Origin: an uncultured Eudoraea sp. | GTDB taxonomy: Bacteria > Bacteroidota > Bacteroidia > Flavobacteriales > Flavobacteriaceae | Assembly: GCF_947260015.1 (NCBI RefSeq) | Contig: NZ_CAMYOM010000012.1 | Location: 1-64,000, forward strand | Reading direction: 5' to 3' | DNA length: 64,000 bases | Shown: in pieces, positions 1-9,046 of the stretch | Numbering within the stretch: position 1 is the first letter of the stretch | Layout: each line of letters opens with the position of its first letter | Notes under the pieces: model-generated | What the model was told of the DNA's origin: nothing | Seen by the model: only the letters and a program-made list of their open reading frames with translations | The model's database searches: none | Position numbers and translations under genes: made by a program

Positions 1-145
1 ATCAGATTTTGAAATAGTATTAGGATGAACACTGTATTATTTTGTCCGAAAGCGGGTAAATACTTACCAAGGATTTAAATTATATCATGTTATTCAGATT
101 ATTATGTATATTAAGAAAACGATCGATGGGTATGATAAACTAGGC

Positions 146-497
146 GAGTCAACCCCAGCCGAGGAAATAAATTCCAAGCACCAAATTCCAATAATTCTAT
201 TTAATAAACAGATTTTTCTTTTGCAGTTTGTGAGCGCTGGGTCAGACGACCAAATATGTCAACAGAAACCTTGGTGAAGGTTGAGGGAGTCAACCCCAGC
301 CGAAGATCTAAATCCCAAGCACCAAATGCCAATTGTTCTTTTAAATAAACAGATTTTTCTTTTACAGTTTGTGAGCGTTAAGTCCGACGACCAAATATGT
401 CACCAGAAACCTTGGTGAAGGTTGAGGGAGTCAACCCCAGCCAAGGAAATAAATCCCAAGCACCAAATGCCAATCATTTTTTAAAGAAACAGATTTT
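146..497. repeat. 141-bp tandem repeat, about 2.5 copies
   Basis: Units begin at 146, 287 and 428, each with GAGTCAACCCCAGCC, so the period is exactly 141 bp. The third copy stops after the AAACAGATTTTT segment near 497. Copies differ by scattered substitutions. No open frame of note runs through them, and the units are far too long and too similar throughout to be a CRISPR array. I recognise no insertion-sequence ends. It looks like decayed intergenic repeat material. Confidence 0.85.
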
Positions 498-534
498 TAA
501 TTTTGACCTCGCCCCCTGCCGGTTCAACACACTT

Positions 535-718
535 ATTTGCACCAAATAAAGATTAATCCTACATTTATCATACAAATTAAGATTCATTGAATAATAAACT
601 AAATCTGTGGCTTATATGTAGTTTTAATTTGCACCAAATAAAGATTAATCCTACATTTATCATACAAATTAAGATTCATTGAATAATAAACTAAATCTGT
701 GGCTTATATGTAGTTTTA
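535..718. repeat. Exact 92-bp tandem duplication over a gene start
   Basis: Positions 535-626 and 627-718 are identical by eye. The unit contains the upstream region, the TTG start and the first 13 codons of the following gene, so the leader and start codon exist twice. Because 92 is not a multiple of three, the first TTG (587) runs into a stop, and only the second copy (679) leads into the full gene. The perfect identity implies a recent duplication. Confidence 0.9.
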
Positions 719-1176
719 TAGTTGCTGCTTCGATTACTGTATGGATTTATTTTAAGCTAGATGAACAAGTTGGAGACATAGCATTTAACCGTAAGCAAGA
801 TTTACTGGAATTTAGACCATGCAATGATGACAAAATATTTCAATATTACTCGTTAAATACAGATTATAGAGGCGGGAAAAGGGCAATGAAACAAGATATT
901 CTTCAGAATACTCAAATCAAAAATTTACCAAAGAACGGCCTGTTAACCATACGTTATGTAGTCAATTGTAAAGGAGATTCGGGTTATTTCAGAGCTAAAA
1001 TGATTGATCCTGAATTGAATGAAATTGATATCTCCAATAAAGACCTTTCCGAATTGTATTCCGTTCTTGCAAAGCTGCAAAAATGGCAGCCTGGCATGAT
1101 TCAGAACCAAATGCAAGATAGTTACGTTCAAATCACCTTTAAATTTTATAAAGGTAAAATCATTGATATTTTCTAG
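679..1176 (+). CDS. Membrane-anchored protein with TonB-C-like domain
   Basis: A 165-aa protein with one N-terminal membrane segment (about residues 6-25) and a soluble, presumably periplasmic remainder. The second half (about 85-165), with a beta strand around LLTIRYVVNCKGDSGYF followed by a helix and a final strand, resembles TonB C-terminal-like domains found in Bacteroidota proteins that are not true energy transducers. The start is TTG; no ATG is available upstream in frame. It lies 3 bp before a TPR gene, a pairing I have seen in this phylum, so the two probably form one transcript. The 5' end lies inside a 92-bp duplication. The exact role is unknown. Confidence 0.6.
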   Translation: MNNKLNLWLICSFIVAASITVWIYFKLDEQVGDIAFNRKQDLLEFRPCNDDKIFQYYSLNTDYRGGKRAMKQDILQNTQIKNLPKNGLLTIRYVVNCKGDSGYFRAKMIDPELNEIDISNKDLSELYSVLAKLQKWQPGMIQNQMQDSYVQITFKFYKGKIIDIF

Positions 1177-1179
1177 ACT

Positions 1180-1980
1180 ATGAGATTAGTATTGAAAATA
1201 ACAAAAATAATTCTTGCAACTGTCTTTACCGTTTACAGCTTAATACTGGCATATCAACTATTCCTTACGCCAAAGGAAAAACGATTTCACCTGGCGGGAA
1301 ATATGCAAGGGCTCGGATTATCACAAGCTATGTTTGATATACTCAATTGGCAGCATCCTAATTATTCCGATCCCTATTTTGAAAGATCAGTCGCGTTTAA
1401 TAAACGTGGAGATTATGCAACTGGATTTTATTATCTGGATAAGGCCGTAGAATTAGAGCCAAACAAACATCTTGGATATAGAGGATACATGAAACTGCGT
1501 TTTCTCAGAGATTTTAAAGGCGCTTTAATTGATTTTAACAGACTAGATAGCTTAACACCAAATGTTAAGGATGCACCCTGGGGAGAAGACATAGATTTTC
1601 TAAGAGGTGAGAGCTATTTCGGGCTTAAAGATTATACCAGGGCTCTCGAATATTTCCAGCAAAGTTTATCAAACCAGGGCACGGATTGGGCAGATGTCCA
1701 AACCTTCATTTATCAAGGCCTTTGTCATTACGAATTGGCTGATTATAATGGCGCTATATCATCATTTGAGAGTGCCCTGATCCAATATGATAAAACATGT
1801 GAAGCCGATTTTGGTTTAGGAAGAACTTATCTGCAGCTAGGAGACACGCTTAAAGGTATAGACTATTTGAGAAAGGCCAAAGAGAACATAGCTTATAAAA
1901 GGGATGATACATACAAGGAATACCTAAATGAAATCTATCAGGAAGAAATAGAAGATTTGCTGGCAAATCTTAAAAAATAA
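1180..1980 (+). CDS. Membrane-anchored TPR protein
   Basis: 266 aa with an N-terminal hydrophobic segment (about residues 7-25) followed by tetratricopeptide repeats (about residues 65-240) of the form ...A..YF..AL. Clear repeat blocks are KRGDYATGFYYLDKAVEL, LKDYTRALEYFQQSL and LADYNGAISSFESAL. TPRs bind partner proteins; this one is probably exposed to the periplasm. The start lies 3 bp after the preceding TonB-C-like gene, so translation is probably coupled and the two products may act together. No catalytic motif is visible. Confidence 0.75.
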   Translation: MRLVLKITKIILATVFTVYSLILAYQLFLTPKEKRFHLAGNMQGLGLSQAMFDILNWQHPNYSDPYFERSVAFNKRGDYATGFYYLDKAVELEPNKHLGYRGYMKLRFLRDFKGALIDFNRLDSLTPNVKDAPWGEDIDFLRGESYFGLKDYTRALEYFQQSLSNQGTDWADVQTFIYQGLCHYELADYNGAISSFESALIQYDKTCEADFGLGRTYLQLGDTLKGIDYLRKAKENIAYKRDDTYKEYLNEIYQEEIEDLLANLKK

Positions 1981-2004
1981 CTGTACAATGCAGGCTATTA
2001 CATG

Positions 2005-2042
2005 CCTGCCCTCCTAAGGCGGGCCTGCCCTCCTAAGGCGGG
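2005..2042. repeat. Two direct 19-bp GC-rich copies
   Basis: CCTGCCCTCCTAAGGCGGG occurs at 2005-2023 and again directly at 2024-2042. Each unit is partly self-complementary (GCCTGCC against GGCGGGC) and far more GC-rich than its surroundings. It resembles dispersed GC-rich palindromic repeats of flavobacterial genomes and could also act as a terminator for the TPR gene upstream. Confidence 0.6.
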
Positions 2043-2061
2043 CCCGCAATATTGAATCACT

Positions 2062-2325
2062 GTTGAAGATGGAGAAGAGTTTGTTTTTTATGGGAATGGG
2101 ACATTTACCTCAAGTAAATTTTCAGAATGTGCTGGATGAATTTTTTTAATCGATTCTTCCAAATTGATTCTAGAATTTAACTGTGAGGGATTTGAATCGG
2201 AATTGGAGAACGAAGAAGGATTTATAACATATAAATTGGAATATGAATCGAATCACTTTATAGCAACACCGACAAGTGGACCAATTTGTATTGAAGGGTG
2301 CAGTTATAAATACGAAAAAGAATAA
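2062..2325 (+). pseudogene. Remnant of a small protein gene with in-frame TGA
   Basis: The frame from 2062 to the TAA at 2323-2325 reads as a coherent protein tail (beginning VEDGEEFVFYGNG, ending CIEGCSYKYEKE) broken only by TGA at 2137-2139. A TGG-to-TGA change (Trp to stop) would explain it. In frame, just upstream, a TGA at 2054-2056 cuts off any N-terminus, so the 5' part is lost. I cannot name the family. The remnant ends about 10 bp before a dispersed palindromic repeat. Confidence 0.5.
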
Positions 2326-2350
2326 AAACTAGTGACAACAACATGTCTTG

Positions 2351-2434
2351 TGAAAAGCCCTAGTCCATCCCGATAGCTTCTCCTTCGTAATACTATGGAG
2401 AAGGAGCTATCGGGACACAAAAGTTCAAATAAAC
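2351..2434. repeat. Dispersed palindromic repeat, copy A
   Basis: This 84-bp segment matches 4321-4404 without gaps; I count four mismatches. Its core is a hairpin with perfect outer arms TCCCGATAGCT (2368-2378) and AGCTATCGGGA (2405-2415) and an imperfect inner stem. It ends in AAAGTTCAAATAAA (2420-2433), a string also found alone at 3682. It follows directly on a broken gene's stop codon. Confidence 0.85.
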
Positions 2435-2484
2435 AATTGTAATATGTTCAAAATAAAGCTCGATAAGAATGATATATTTCTGGA

Positions 2485-3627
2485 ATGAATAAGCACTATA
2501 ACATCATTATTGCCGGGGCTGGCGGTATTGCCGAAGCGGCCGGTCTGCTCCTTATGGAAAGGAGTGCAGTACCACCTACCGTTTTTATCGGAAACCGAAC
2601 GCTTTCAAAAGCGATAAAGGTCGCCCGATGGATAGAGGAGGGTACAACTAATCCCTGTTCCGTTAAGGCATTTCATCTTCCCGGGGAAGACCTTACAGAG
2701 GAAATGAAAGAAATCCTGGGCCAGGGTGATGTACTCCTCGATTGCCTCCCTGGTAGCCTGGCTCCAAAAATAGCCATGCTGGCCAAAGACTTTCACCTGC
2801 ACTATGCCAACCTGACCGAGTATGTTGCAGAAACCAGAGAAATAATGGCATTGGCAAAGGATGCTACAACGGGTTTCGTTCTTCAAACCGGTCTTGCTCC
2901 CGGCTACATCAATATCCTCGCCAACCTGCTTTTCCAACAGTTTTGCAGCGATTTTGAAGTAGACAAAGTGGACAAGCTGGAGTTTAAAGTAGGTGCCCTG
3001 ACAGACCATGCTGTTGCCCCACATTATTATGGATTCACCTGGAGTCCGGTCGGGGTAGCTACCGAATACCTAAAAGATACCCTGGCGCTTCGTGATTATA
3101 AAAAAACAAGACTTCCTTCATTATCAGAAAGAGCTGCCATAATTATCGATGGCATTACCTATGAAGAGGACCTTACTTCCGGCGGTGCAGCCGACCTACC
3201 GGATGCTTTAGCTAAAAAGGTGGGTTTTCTCGATTACAAGACTTTGCGGTATCCCGGACATTATGCATGGGTAGAAGAACAACGTACCGGTTTGGGAAAT
3301 ACCCATGAAGCTATTGACGCCTTACAGCACAAAATGGAAGCGATGATTCCACACATCGAAGACGACAAGATCATTTTGTATGCAGCTGTGGAGGGTAAGG
3401 ATATAGAAGGGAATTTGTACAGACGAGAGATCTCCAAACAGATACAACCACAAACAGTGGGAAAACATCAATTACGGGCCATCCAAATGGCCACGGCAGT
3501 GCCCTTGCTTCAGTCTGCTCAACTAATGCTCGAATCCCTTTATAGTGGGGTTCTCCTGCAAAGTCAAATAGATCCGAAGCGATTTTTAAACGGGAATTTT
3601 ATTGTACCGGTTTATGGTAAAGTGTAA
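2485..3627 (+). CDS. Saccharopine dehydrogenase-like NAD(P)-binding oxidoreductase
   Basis: 380 aa. The N-terminus is a Rossmann nucleotide fold with the dinucleotide motif GAGGIAEA (residues 11-18). The layout (N-terminal Rossmann domain, central catalytic-like domain with LQTGLAPGYINILANLL, then C-terminal domain) fits the saccharopine dehydrogenase/homospermidine synthase-like superfamily. Many such bacterial proteins are not true lysine-pathway enzymes, and no lysine genes are nearby, so the substrate is unknown. The gene lies alone between repeat-derived segments carrying the shared string AAAGTTCAAATAAA on each side, which suggests it may be part of an inserted or rearranged segment. 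The ATG start gives the intact Rossmann strand. Confidence 0.7.
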   Translation: MNKHYNIIIAGAGGIAEAAGLLLMERSAVPPTVFIGNRTLSKAIKVARWIEEGTTNPCSVKAFHLPGEDLTEEMKEILGQGDVLLDCLPGSLAPKIAMLAKDFHLHYANLTEYVAETREIMALAKDATTGFVLQTGLAPGYINILANLLFQQFCSDFEVDKVDKLEFKVGALTDHAVAPHYYGFTWSPVGVATEYLKDTLALRDYKKTRLPSLSERAAIIIDGITYEEDLTSGGAADLPDALAKKVGFLDYKTLRYPGHYAWVEEQRTGLGNTHEAIDALQHKMEAMIPHIEDDKIILYAAVEGKDIEGNLYRREISKQIQPQTVGKHQLRAIQMATAVPLLQSAQLMLESLYSGVLLQSQIDPKRFLNGNFIVPVYGKV

Positions 3628-3681
3628 ACACACCAATAAAAGCCCATTCTGTTTAATTGATGAAAATACATGGCTGTTATC

Positions 3682-3695
3682 AAAGTTCAAATAAA
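3682..3695. repeat. Solo copy of repeat-end string AAAGTTCAAATAAA
   Basis: Identical 14-bp strings occur at 2420-2433, 3682-3695 and 4390-4403. The first and third end the palindromic repeat; this one lies between the saccharopine dehydrogenase-like gene and the next ORF without the hairpin. The three strings thus bracket one gene each, both on the plus strand. Confidence 0.7.
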
Positions 3696-3740
3696 TGATT
3701 ATAAAAAACATCGACTTTGTTTTAAATTAGACGCATAAAG

Positions 3741-4295
3741 ATGTATTTTACATCTATAGAACCAAGTTGTAGCACATTTGACAAAATGACAGATTTACAA
3801 ATAGAAAATATTTATAAACTTATTTCAGATTTAAAGGATTTTGAGAATTCTGTTGTTAATCAAACTGAATTTTCAAATAATCCTAATCTCGGAATTCAAT
3901 TTCTAGAAGATGGGCTTGTAATTCTTAATACTGGAGTGGAGCAAATTCATGTAACAAAAGGAAACGTGCATGGATTAATTTTTGAACTCAAACAACGGGA
4001 AAAAAAATCTATTGAATCGAGTAAAAAATTCAACCCACGGTCAAAATTAAAAGAACTAGCTAATGGCCAATATGAAATGTCAGACGGGTATTTGACCGAT
4101 TTGTTTTATGCAAGACAAGTATCTTCTGGATATGGAGTCTATAAGAGAAAGTTAATTGAGATATCCAAAGTGTTTCGCTCAGGAAATAGCATAAAATATA
4201 TGGAAAAAGACTTCTTAAGTATTGACGAATTTTCTAATGATTTATTGAGTAATCTGAATGATTTTAAAACTGTTGAAGATGAATTGCAGAAATAA
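3741..4295 (+). CDS. Orphan hypothetical protein
   Basis: 184 aa, no recognised domain, no signal peptide and no membrane segment. It is rich in Lys, Asn and Ser. A start at 3786 (MTDLQIENIYKLISDL) would remove a Cys-containing 15-aa leader and is possible. The gene is a single plus-strand ORF bracketed by the repeat string AAAGTTCAAATAAA and followed 10-25 bp later by the second palindromic repeat. Its low GC and lack of relatives suggest accessory content; a toxin or immunity-like role cannot be told from sequence. Confidence 0.5.
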   Translation: MYFTSIEPSCSTFDKMTDLQIENIYKLISDLKDFENSVVNQTEFSNNPNLGIQFLEDGLVILNTGVEQIHVTKGNVHGLIFELKQREKKSIESSKKFNPRSKLKELANGQYEMSDGYLTDLFYARQVSSGYGVYKRKLIEISKVFRSGNSIKYMEKDFLSIDEFSNDLLSNLNDFKTVEDELQK

Positions 4296-4320
4296 AAACG
4301 TGCTACAACAAAACCTCCTA

Positions 4321-4404
4321 TGAAAAGCTCTGGTCCATCCCGATAGCTTCTCCTTCGTAATACTATGGAGAAGGAGCTATCGGGACTCTAAAGTTCAAAT
4401 AAAC
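4321..4404. repeat. Dispersed palindromic repeat, copy B
   Basis: This copy matches 2351-2434 at constant offset 1970 with about four substitutions. The outer hairpin arms TCCCGATAGCT/AGCTATCGGGA are unchanged in both copies, so the hairpin itself is conserved. It lies 25 bp after the stop of the orphan gene. Confidence 0.85.
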
Positions 4405-4520
4405 TATTAATAAAGTAAGCTAAAAACTCAATTAAGTGAACTTTCAGTTACATTTAACAAAAGTTCTGTTTCAGGGGGGCTTACTATGGAAAGTGCCATC
4501 AATAAAGACTAAATTTTGTA

Positions 4521-5618
4521 TTAAATAATTCGTTGTTCAGATTCTTTGTCAAAAAAGTAGATTGAAGAGATATCCATAAATAATTCTACAGTGTCTTCGA
4601 GCGCACAAACCCTTTTTGTAGAAACTCTGCAAATAACGGTGTCAGTAAGCCCGGTAACGGCTATAATCTGTTCGTTGCCCAACAATTCTATAGTTGCTAT
4701 AGTCCCCTGGAAATTGATGCTGGCCGCATCCCTTTTATCAGTAATACTTTCTGAACGTACTCCCAAAATCACCCGTTTGTCTGTATATGCTATCAGGCGT
4801 TTTTGAAAATCTTCAGGAATATCAAATTCCAGGTTTCCACTGGTATCCTTAAAGCGAAGCCCTTTTTCCTGATTGGAAAGCTGGCCCTCGATCAGATTCA
4901 TAGGTGGAGATCCAATAAATCTTGCCACAAATATATTATCAGGCTTATTGTACAAATTCATTGGGGTATCAAACTGCTCCAATCGCCCGTCATTCAAGAC
5001 TGCAATTCTGTCCCCAAGGGTCATGGCCTCAACCTGGTCATGGGTTACATAAATCATGGTAGCATCAAGTTTAGTATGCAACTTGGCTATTTCAACCCGC
5101 ATCTGGCCTCGTAATTTGGCATCCAGATTAGACAGAGGCTCATCAAACAAAAACACTTTTGGATGTCTTACTATAGCTCTGCCAATAGCTACCCGCTGTC
5201 TCTGTCCCCCGGACATTTGACCAGGACGTTTGTCCATTAGATCTTCCAATTCCAGTATTTTGGAAGCCTCCATAACCCGCTCATAAATTTCCTTCTTGTT
5301 TACCTTTTTAATTTTTAAGCCAAATGCCATATTCTGATAAACCGTCATATGAGGATATAGGGCGTAGTTCTGGAAAACCATGGCGATGCCCCTATTTTTT
5401 GCAGGCGTAGTGGTGACGTCGTCCTCACCAATATACAATTCACCCGAAGTGATTTCTTCAAGTCCGGCAATCATACGCAAAAGGGTAGATTTCCCGCAAC
5501 CGGAGGGACCCACAAAAACCACAAACTCCTTGTTTTTAACGTGCAGGTTAATATCTTTTGCCGCATTAAAACCGCCTTCATATACTTTTTCGATGTGATT
5601 TAACTTTACTTGTGCCAT
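4521..5618 (-). CDS. Sugar ABC importer ATPase (MsmX/UgpC/MalK type)
   Basis: 365 aa, cytoplasmic ATPase powering a carbohydrate importer. Visible are Walker [10 protein letters not shown] (about residues 38-46), the Q-loop [13 protein letters not shown], the signature [14 protein letters not shown], Walker [18 protein letters not shown], the H-loop [15 protein letters not shown], and a C-terminal TOBE-type regulatory domain from about 235. Length and the [12 protein letters not shown] motif are typical of the MalK/UgpC/MsmK group. It is the last gene of a six-gene minus-strand operon (15 bp after the smaller GH130 gene), whose first three genes encode the binding protein and two permeases, so the importer is complete. 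Confidence 0.93.
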   Translation of the reverse strand: MAQVKLNHIEKVYEGGFNAAKDINLHVKNKEFVVFVGPSGCGKSTLLRMIAGLEEITSGELYIGEDDVTTTPAKNRGIAMVFQNYALYPHMTVYQNMAFGLKIKKVNKKEIYERVMEASKILELEDLMDKRPGQMSGGQRQRVAIGRAIVRHPKVFLFDEPLSNLDAKLRGQMRVEIAKLHTKLDATMIYVTHDQVEAMTLGDRIAVLNDGRLEQFDTPMNLYNKPDNIFVARFIGSPPMNLIEGQLSNQEKGLRFKDTSGNLEFDIPEDFQKRLIAYTDKRVILGVRSESITDKRDAASINFQGTIATIELLGNEQIIAVTGLTDTVICRVSTKRVCALEDTVELFMDISSIYFFDKESEQRII

Positions 5619-5633
5619 ACTCCAGTATTTATT

Positions 5634-6749
5634 TTATTCTGATTTTAAACTATACAAAGCCACTCCTGTAGCCGTATCCTGGGGATATCGATGACACAAT
5701 TCTGCCAATATATCCTCATGGGTGACACCAACATTCATCACCGTATCGTTACCTGCATAATATATATAGATTTCACCATTGTCCTTTCTACTTGCTCCAC
5801 AACAAAATATCACCTGGGGAACATGTATATAATCTTCCTCTCCTACCCTGCAATCTGCTTTTGAAGGCATGAGTATTGGAAAATTAGCCACCAAGATCCT
5901 GGAGACATCCTTTAAATCGTGCAGCGCTACTCCTAAATAATAGGGATTGCCATCCATGGTGCTCCTTACTCCATGAAAAATGTTGATCCACCCATGTTTG
6001 GTTTTTATGGGAGGTGCTCCCGGACCGATCTTATCGGAATAGAAACTGGGAAGACCACTTTGGTTCATAATGGGCTTGGGGTTTATGTCCCAGGTATTAG
6101 AAAGACAATCTGCCGTCTTTCCCAATAGAATTTGCCTGAATATTCCTCCGGTATGCCCATCTGTAGAATCATTTGGGCGAAAAAGAGCGAAAAAATTATC
6201 ATCGATTTTCTCTGGAAAAATCACCACATTACGCATGTCGGTTTCCAAAACAGGGCCATAACGGACAAACGTTTTAAAGTCTTTTGTGACAGCCAGAGAA
6301 ACCCGAACCCTATGCTGTATACTACCATGATAGGCACTATACGTAATAAAATAGTGCTCATTAATCTGTGTAATTCTCGCATCTTCCAATCCGCCTCCTT
6401 CATTGGCTATTAGGGAAGTTATGTCTGTTCCCTCTGCAAATTCATCGTCCGAGTCGCAAGGAACCATAGCAGGTGATGGATCTATACGCCAATCTGAGAG
6501 GCCATCCTTGCTGCGGGCAATTCCCAGAACAGAGATACCATTCCGAAGATGCGAGCGGAATAACATGAGTATATCATCTTTATACTGAGTGATTCCGGCA
6601 TTGTGAACAGTGACCACTTTCAAATGAGGAGGATCCCATATTTTATTGACATCGTGACATGTAACAATGGGATTATTTTCATAGCGGTGAACTACCTTAA
6701 AAAGGTCTATTTTTTGGCTTTTTCCCGTTATGCTTACAATTCTTTCCAT
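5634..6749 (-). CDS. GH130 glycoside phosphorylase/hydrolase (short form)
   Basis: 371 aa, a five-bladed beta-propeller enzyme of family GH130. The family signature GGGLEDARI (about 118-126) includes the acidic residue D123 expected to be the catalytic acid, and FPEK (178-181) and the Arg-rich strand LFRSHLRNG (64-71) fit the substrate/phosphate pocket. GH130 members cleave beta-mannosides, mostly by phosphorolysis; some subfamilies hydrolyse, and I cannot assign the subfamily by eye. No signal peptide is seen, so it is cytosolic, matching an importer that delivers intact oligosaccharide. It sits between the longer GH130 gene (18 bp) and the ATPase gene (15 bp). Confidence 0.85.
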   Translation of the reverse strand: MERIVSITGKSQKIDLFKVVHRYENNPIVTCHDVNKIWDPPHLKVVTVHNAGITQYKDDILMLFRSHLRNGISVLGIARSKDGLSDWRIDPSPAMVPCDSDDEFAEGTDITSLIANEGGGLEDARITQINEHYFITYSAYHGSIQHRVRVSLAVTKDFKTFVRYGPVLETDMRNVVIFPEKIDDNFFALFRPNDSTDGHTGGIFRQILLGKTADCLSNTWDINPKPIMNQSGLPSFYSDKIGPGAPPIKTKHGWINIFHGVRSTMDGNPYYLGVALHDLKDVSRILVANFPILMPSKADCRVGEEDYIHVPQVIFCCGASRKDNGEIYIYYAGNDTVMNVGVTHEDILAELCHRYPQDTATGVALYSLKSE

Positions 6750-6767
6750 AAAATATCAATTCGTGTT

Positions 6768-8210
6768 TTATGCTTTCATATTTTTTAAAATCTCAGAAAC
6801 CGAAACCGTGGCAAAGCTTGAAGCAGAATCAGACATCGCATAAGGAATAACAAGGTGGTCGTTGTGCATCATGGCCCCACAACTGTATACTACATTAGGC
6901 ACATAGCCTTCTCGTTCCTCCTCATTGGGCGATATTAAGGGAAAATTCAACTTACCTATTATTTTTTCTGGTTGTTCCAAATCTAACAATACAGCACTGA
7001 TCACGTATTTTCGCAGGGGACCCACCGCATGGGTAAGCAATAGCCATCCCTGTTCAGTTTTTAGTGGAGAACCACAGTTTCCCTGTTGTACCAAGCCCCA
7101 AGTAAATTGGGGGGTCATTATAACTTTAAATTCATTCCAGTAATAGAGATCGTCAGATTCCATAATGGTAAGATCTTCTCCCCCTTGCCGGGCAGTCATT
7201 ACAAACTTTCCATTAATTTTTTCCGGAAAAAGGGCAAAACCCTTATCTGATACCGCTTTACCATACATGGTACGAATTTTAAAATGGATGAAATCCTCTG
7301 TTAAAATTAATTGAGGAGTAATTTTATGACCGTCATATGCAGTATAAGTGCCTATAAATTCCTTCTGTCCGTTTTCATGCTTAAATTCTACAAAACGTAC
7401 GTCCTCCATCCCCATTGATTCACCTTTTGCACTTGGAAATATTACACGTTCACTAAGAGGAGATTCGGTATCAGCTACCAGATTGTAGTTGGTATCTATA
7501 AAATCAAACAAAAACTTTTGTGCATCAGTATCATATTCACTAAATACCTTTGCTTCAAGTGCAGCTTTATAGTCCGGATAAGTAAAATCACTTGGGAGAG
7601 CTTCAAAAATACTAGTGTCAAAATTCGAAATTGTTGCAGCTCTTAATTTTAGTTGGTCCTTGTTGTAACCTATCGAAAGATCTTTATCAGAATGTGTGGC
7701 AAAGGGGGTGATTTTATCCAAAGTAACCTCTCCATCTATAGAAATAATTCCTTCACGAAATTCAATCGATGAAATATGACCTTCTCCAACTGAACGCAAA
7801 CTGATGATAAACCTTTTTTCGCCTTCCCCAAGGTTTTCCTGATTGGGATGCGGAACAATAGATGGATTGAACAGGGCGGCTGATTGAATAGAATATTCTT
7901 TGGCAAAATGTGCGCCCAAAAGCAGCTTCTTTTCTTTAGAAAGCTGAAGATCGGTGGGTACAAGATCCACGATATGACCGTAAAACTTTAAAAAGGCTGA
8001 TGAGAGATCTTTATGGCGATGATTAAATTCCCGAAGTAAATCACGGTACATGATTTCTATTTCTGCATCTGTTAATTTTAAAACCCTTTGAACCAGATCC
8101 TCTGCCCTGTTTTTGGTTGTATATGTACCAATGCCCAGGCTGTTAAATAGTAAAATAACACGTTTGGGATCGGCTTTTAAAACCGTTTTTGATCTGTTGA
8201 AAGCTATCAT
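6768..8210 (-). CDS. GH130 family enzyme, long form with helical N-terminus
   Basis: 480 aa. The C-terminal ~300 residues carry GH130 marks (GMEDVRFV for the catalytic Asp segment, FPEKINGKFVMTARQGGED, and late-blade VPNVVYSCGAM). The first ~180 residues are an extra, mostly helical region including LTDAEIEIMYRDLLREFNHR, which the shorter neighbour lacks. No signal peptide, so cytosolic. Paired GH130 enzymes of different length occur in beta-1,2-mannan catabolism in other bacteria (for example Teth514_1788/1789), one acting on longer chains and one on the disaccharide; the same split is an inference here. Confidence 0.8.
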   Translation of the reverse strand: MIAFNRSKTVLKADPKRVILLFNSLGIGTYTTKNRAEDLVQRVLKLTDAEIEIMYRDLLREFNHRHKDLSSAFLKFYGHIVDLVPTDLQLSKEKKLLLGAHFAKEYSIQSAALFNPSIVPHPNQENLGEGEKRFIISLRSVGEGHISSIEFREGIISIDGEVTLDKITPFATHSDKDLSIGYNKDQLKLRAATISNFDTSIFEALPSDFTYPDYKAALEAKVFSEYDTDAQKFLFDFIDTNYNLVADTESPLSERVIFPSAKGESMGMEDVRFVEFKHENGQKEFIGTYTAYDGHKITPQLILTEDFIHFKIRTMYGKAVSDKGFALFPEKINGKFVMTARQGGEDLTIMESDDLYYWNEFKVIMTPQFTWGLVQQGNCGSPLKTEQGWLLLTHAVGPLRKYVISAVLLDLEQPEKIIGKLNFPLISPNEEEREGYVPNVVYSCGAMMHNDHLVIPYAMSDSASSFATVSVSEILKNMKA

Positions 8211-8227
8211 AAATATTATCTCCTATA

Positions 8228-9034
8228 TTATTTAATGCCGGAGCTGGCCATGCTTTGAATAAAATATTTCTGAAAAAATGAATAGGCAATCATAATTGGT
8301 AAAGCCAACAACACTGCTGAAGCCAGCTTAACACCCAATTGTGCATCAGCTCGACCCCCAACTGAAAATAAGGTTACCAGCTGCGGCATAGTCATTACCA
8401 TTTCATCCCGTACCACAATTAAAGGCCATAGTACTTCATTCCAGGTAGTCATAAAAGTGAGGATCCCAACGGTCACTATGGTGGGGATAATACTTGGAAA
8501 CAAGACCTGGAAGATGATTCGCAATTCACTGCAGCCATCAATTCTTGCGGCATCAATAAGTGCCTGAGGCACAGACATAAAAGATTGCCGGAACATTAAG
8601 ATTGCAAAATTATTGACCAGAAAAGGGATTATCAGAGCCGTGTATTGATCCACCCAACCTAGTTTTACAATGGTTATATAATTCGGTATTAAGGTAATCT
8701 GAAATGGCAGGGTCATTGTAAATATTATAAGATAAAATATAAAATTACGCCCCATAAATCTGGTTTTAGCCAGCGCATAGCCAACCATGGCCCCAATAAG
8801 AATTACCCCAAGTGTAATTACACTGGAGACAAACATACTATTCAACAGAGCCCTGCCAATAGGTATCTTACCAAACATGGCCAGGTAATTATTAAATGTG
8901 AAGCTGTCTGGAATAAAAGTCAGACTTCCTATTAGTTTTTCCGGAGTAAGCGATGCCATTATCATCCAAAAAAATGGATACAGGAAGGTAATGGCCATTA
9001 CTATTAAACAGATATATATCAGTGCTTTTTTCAT
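8228..9034 (-). CDS. Sugar ABC importer permease, MalG-like
   Basis: 268 aa with about six membrane helices. The cytoplasmic coupling (EAA) loop reads ALIDAARIDGCSELRIIFQV, which docks to the ATPase. Length and the start MKKALIYICLIVMAITFLYPFFWMI are typical of the MalG/UgpE class of carbohydrate importer permeases. It follows the MalF-like permease by 12 bp and precedes the long GH130 gene by 17 bp, in the same operon. Confidence 0.92.
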   Translation of the reverse strand: MKKALIYICLIVMAITFLYPFFWMIMASLTPEKLIGSLTFIPDSFTFNNYLAMFGKIPIGRALLNSMFVSSVITLGVILIGAMVGYALAKTRFMGRNFIFYLIIFTMTLPFQITLIPNYITIVKLGWVDQYTALIIPFLVNNFAILMFRQSFMSVPQALIDAARIDGCSELRIIFQVLFPSIIPTIVTVGILTFMTTWNEVLWPLIVVRDEMVMTMPQLVTLFSVGGRADAQLGVKLASAVLLALPIMIAYSFFQKYFIQSMASSGIK

Positions 9035-9046
9035 GTTACATCCGCA

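Noticed and set aside
146-497. Possible CRISPR array
   Set aside because: The repeat unit is 141 bp and similar over its whole length; there are no short repeats with unique spacers and no cas genes.
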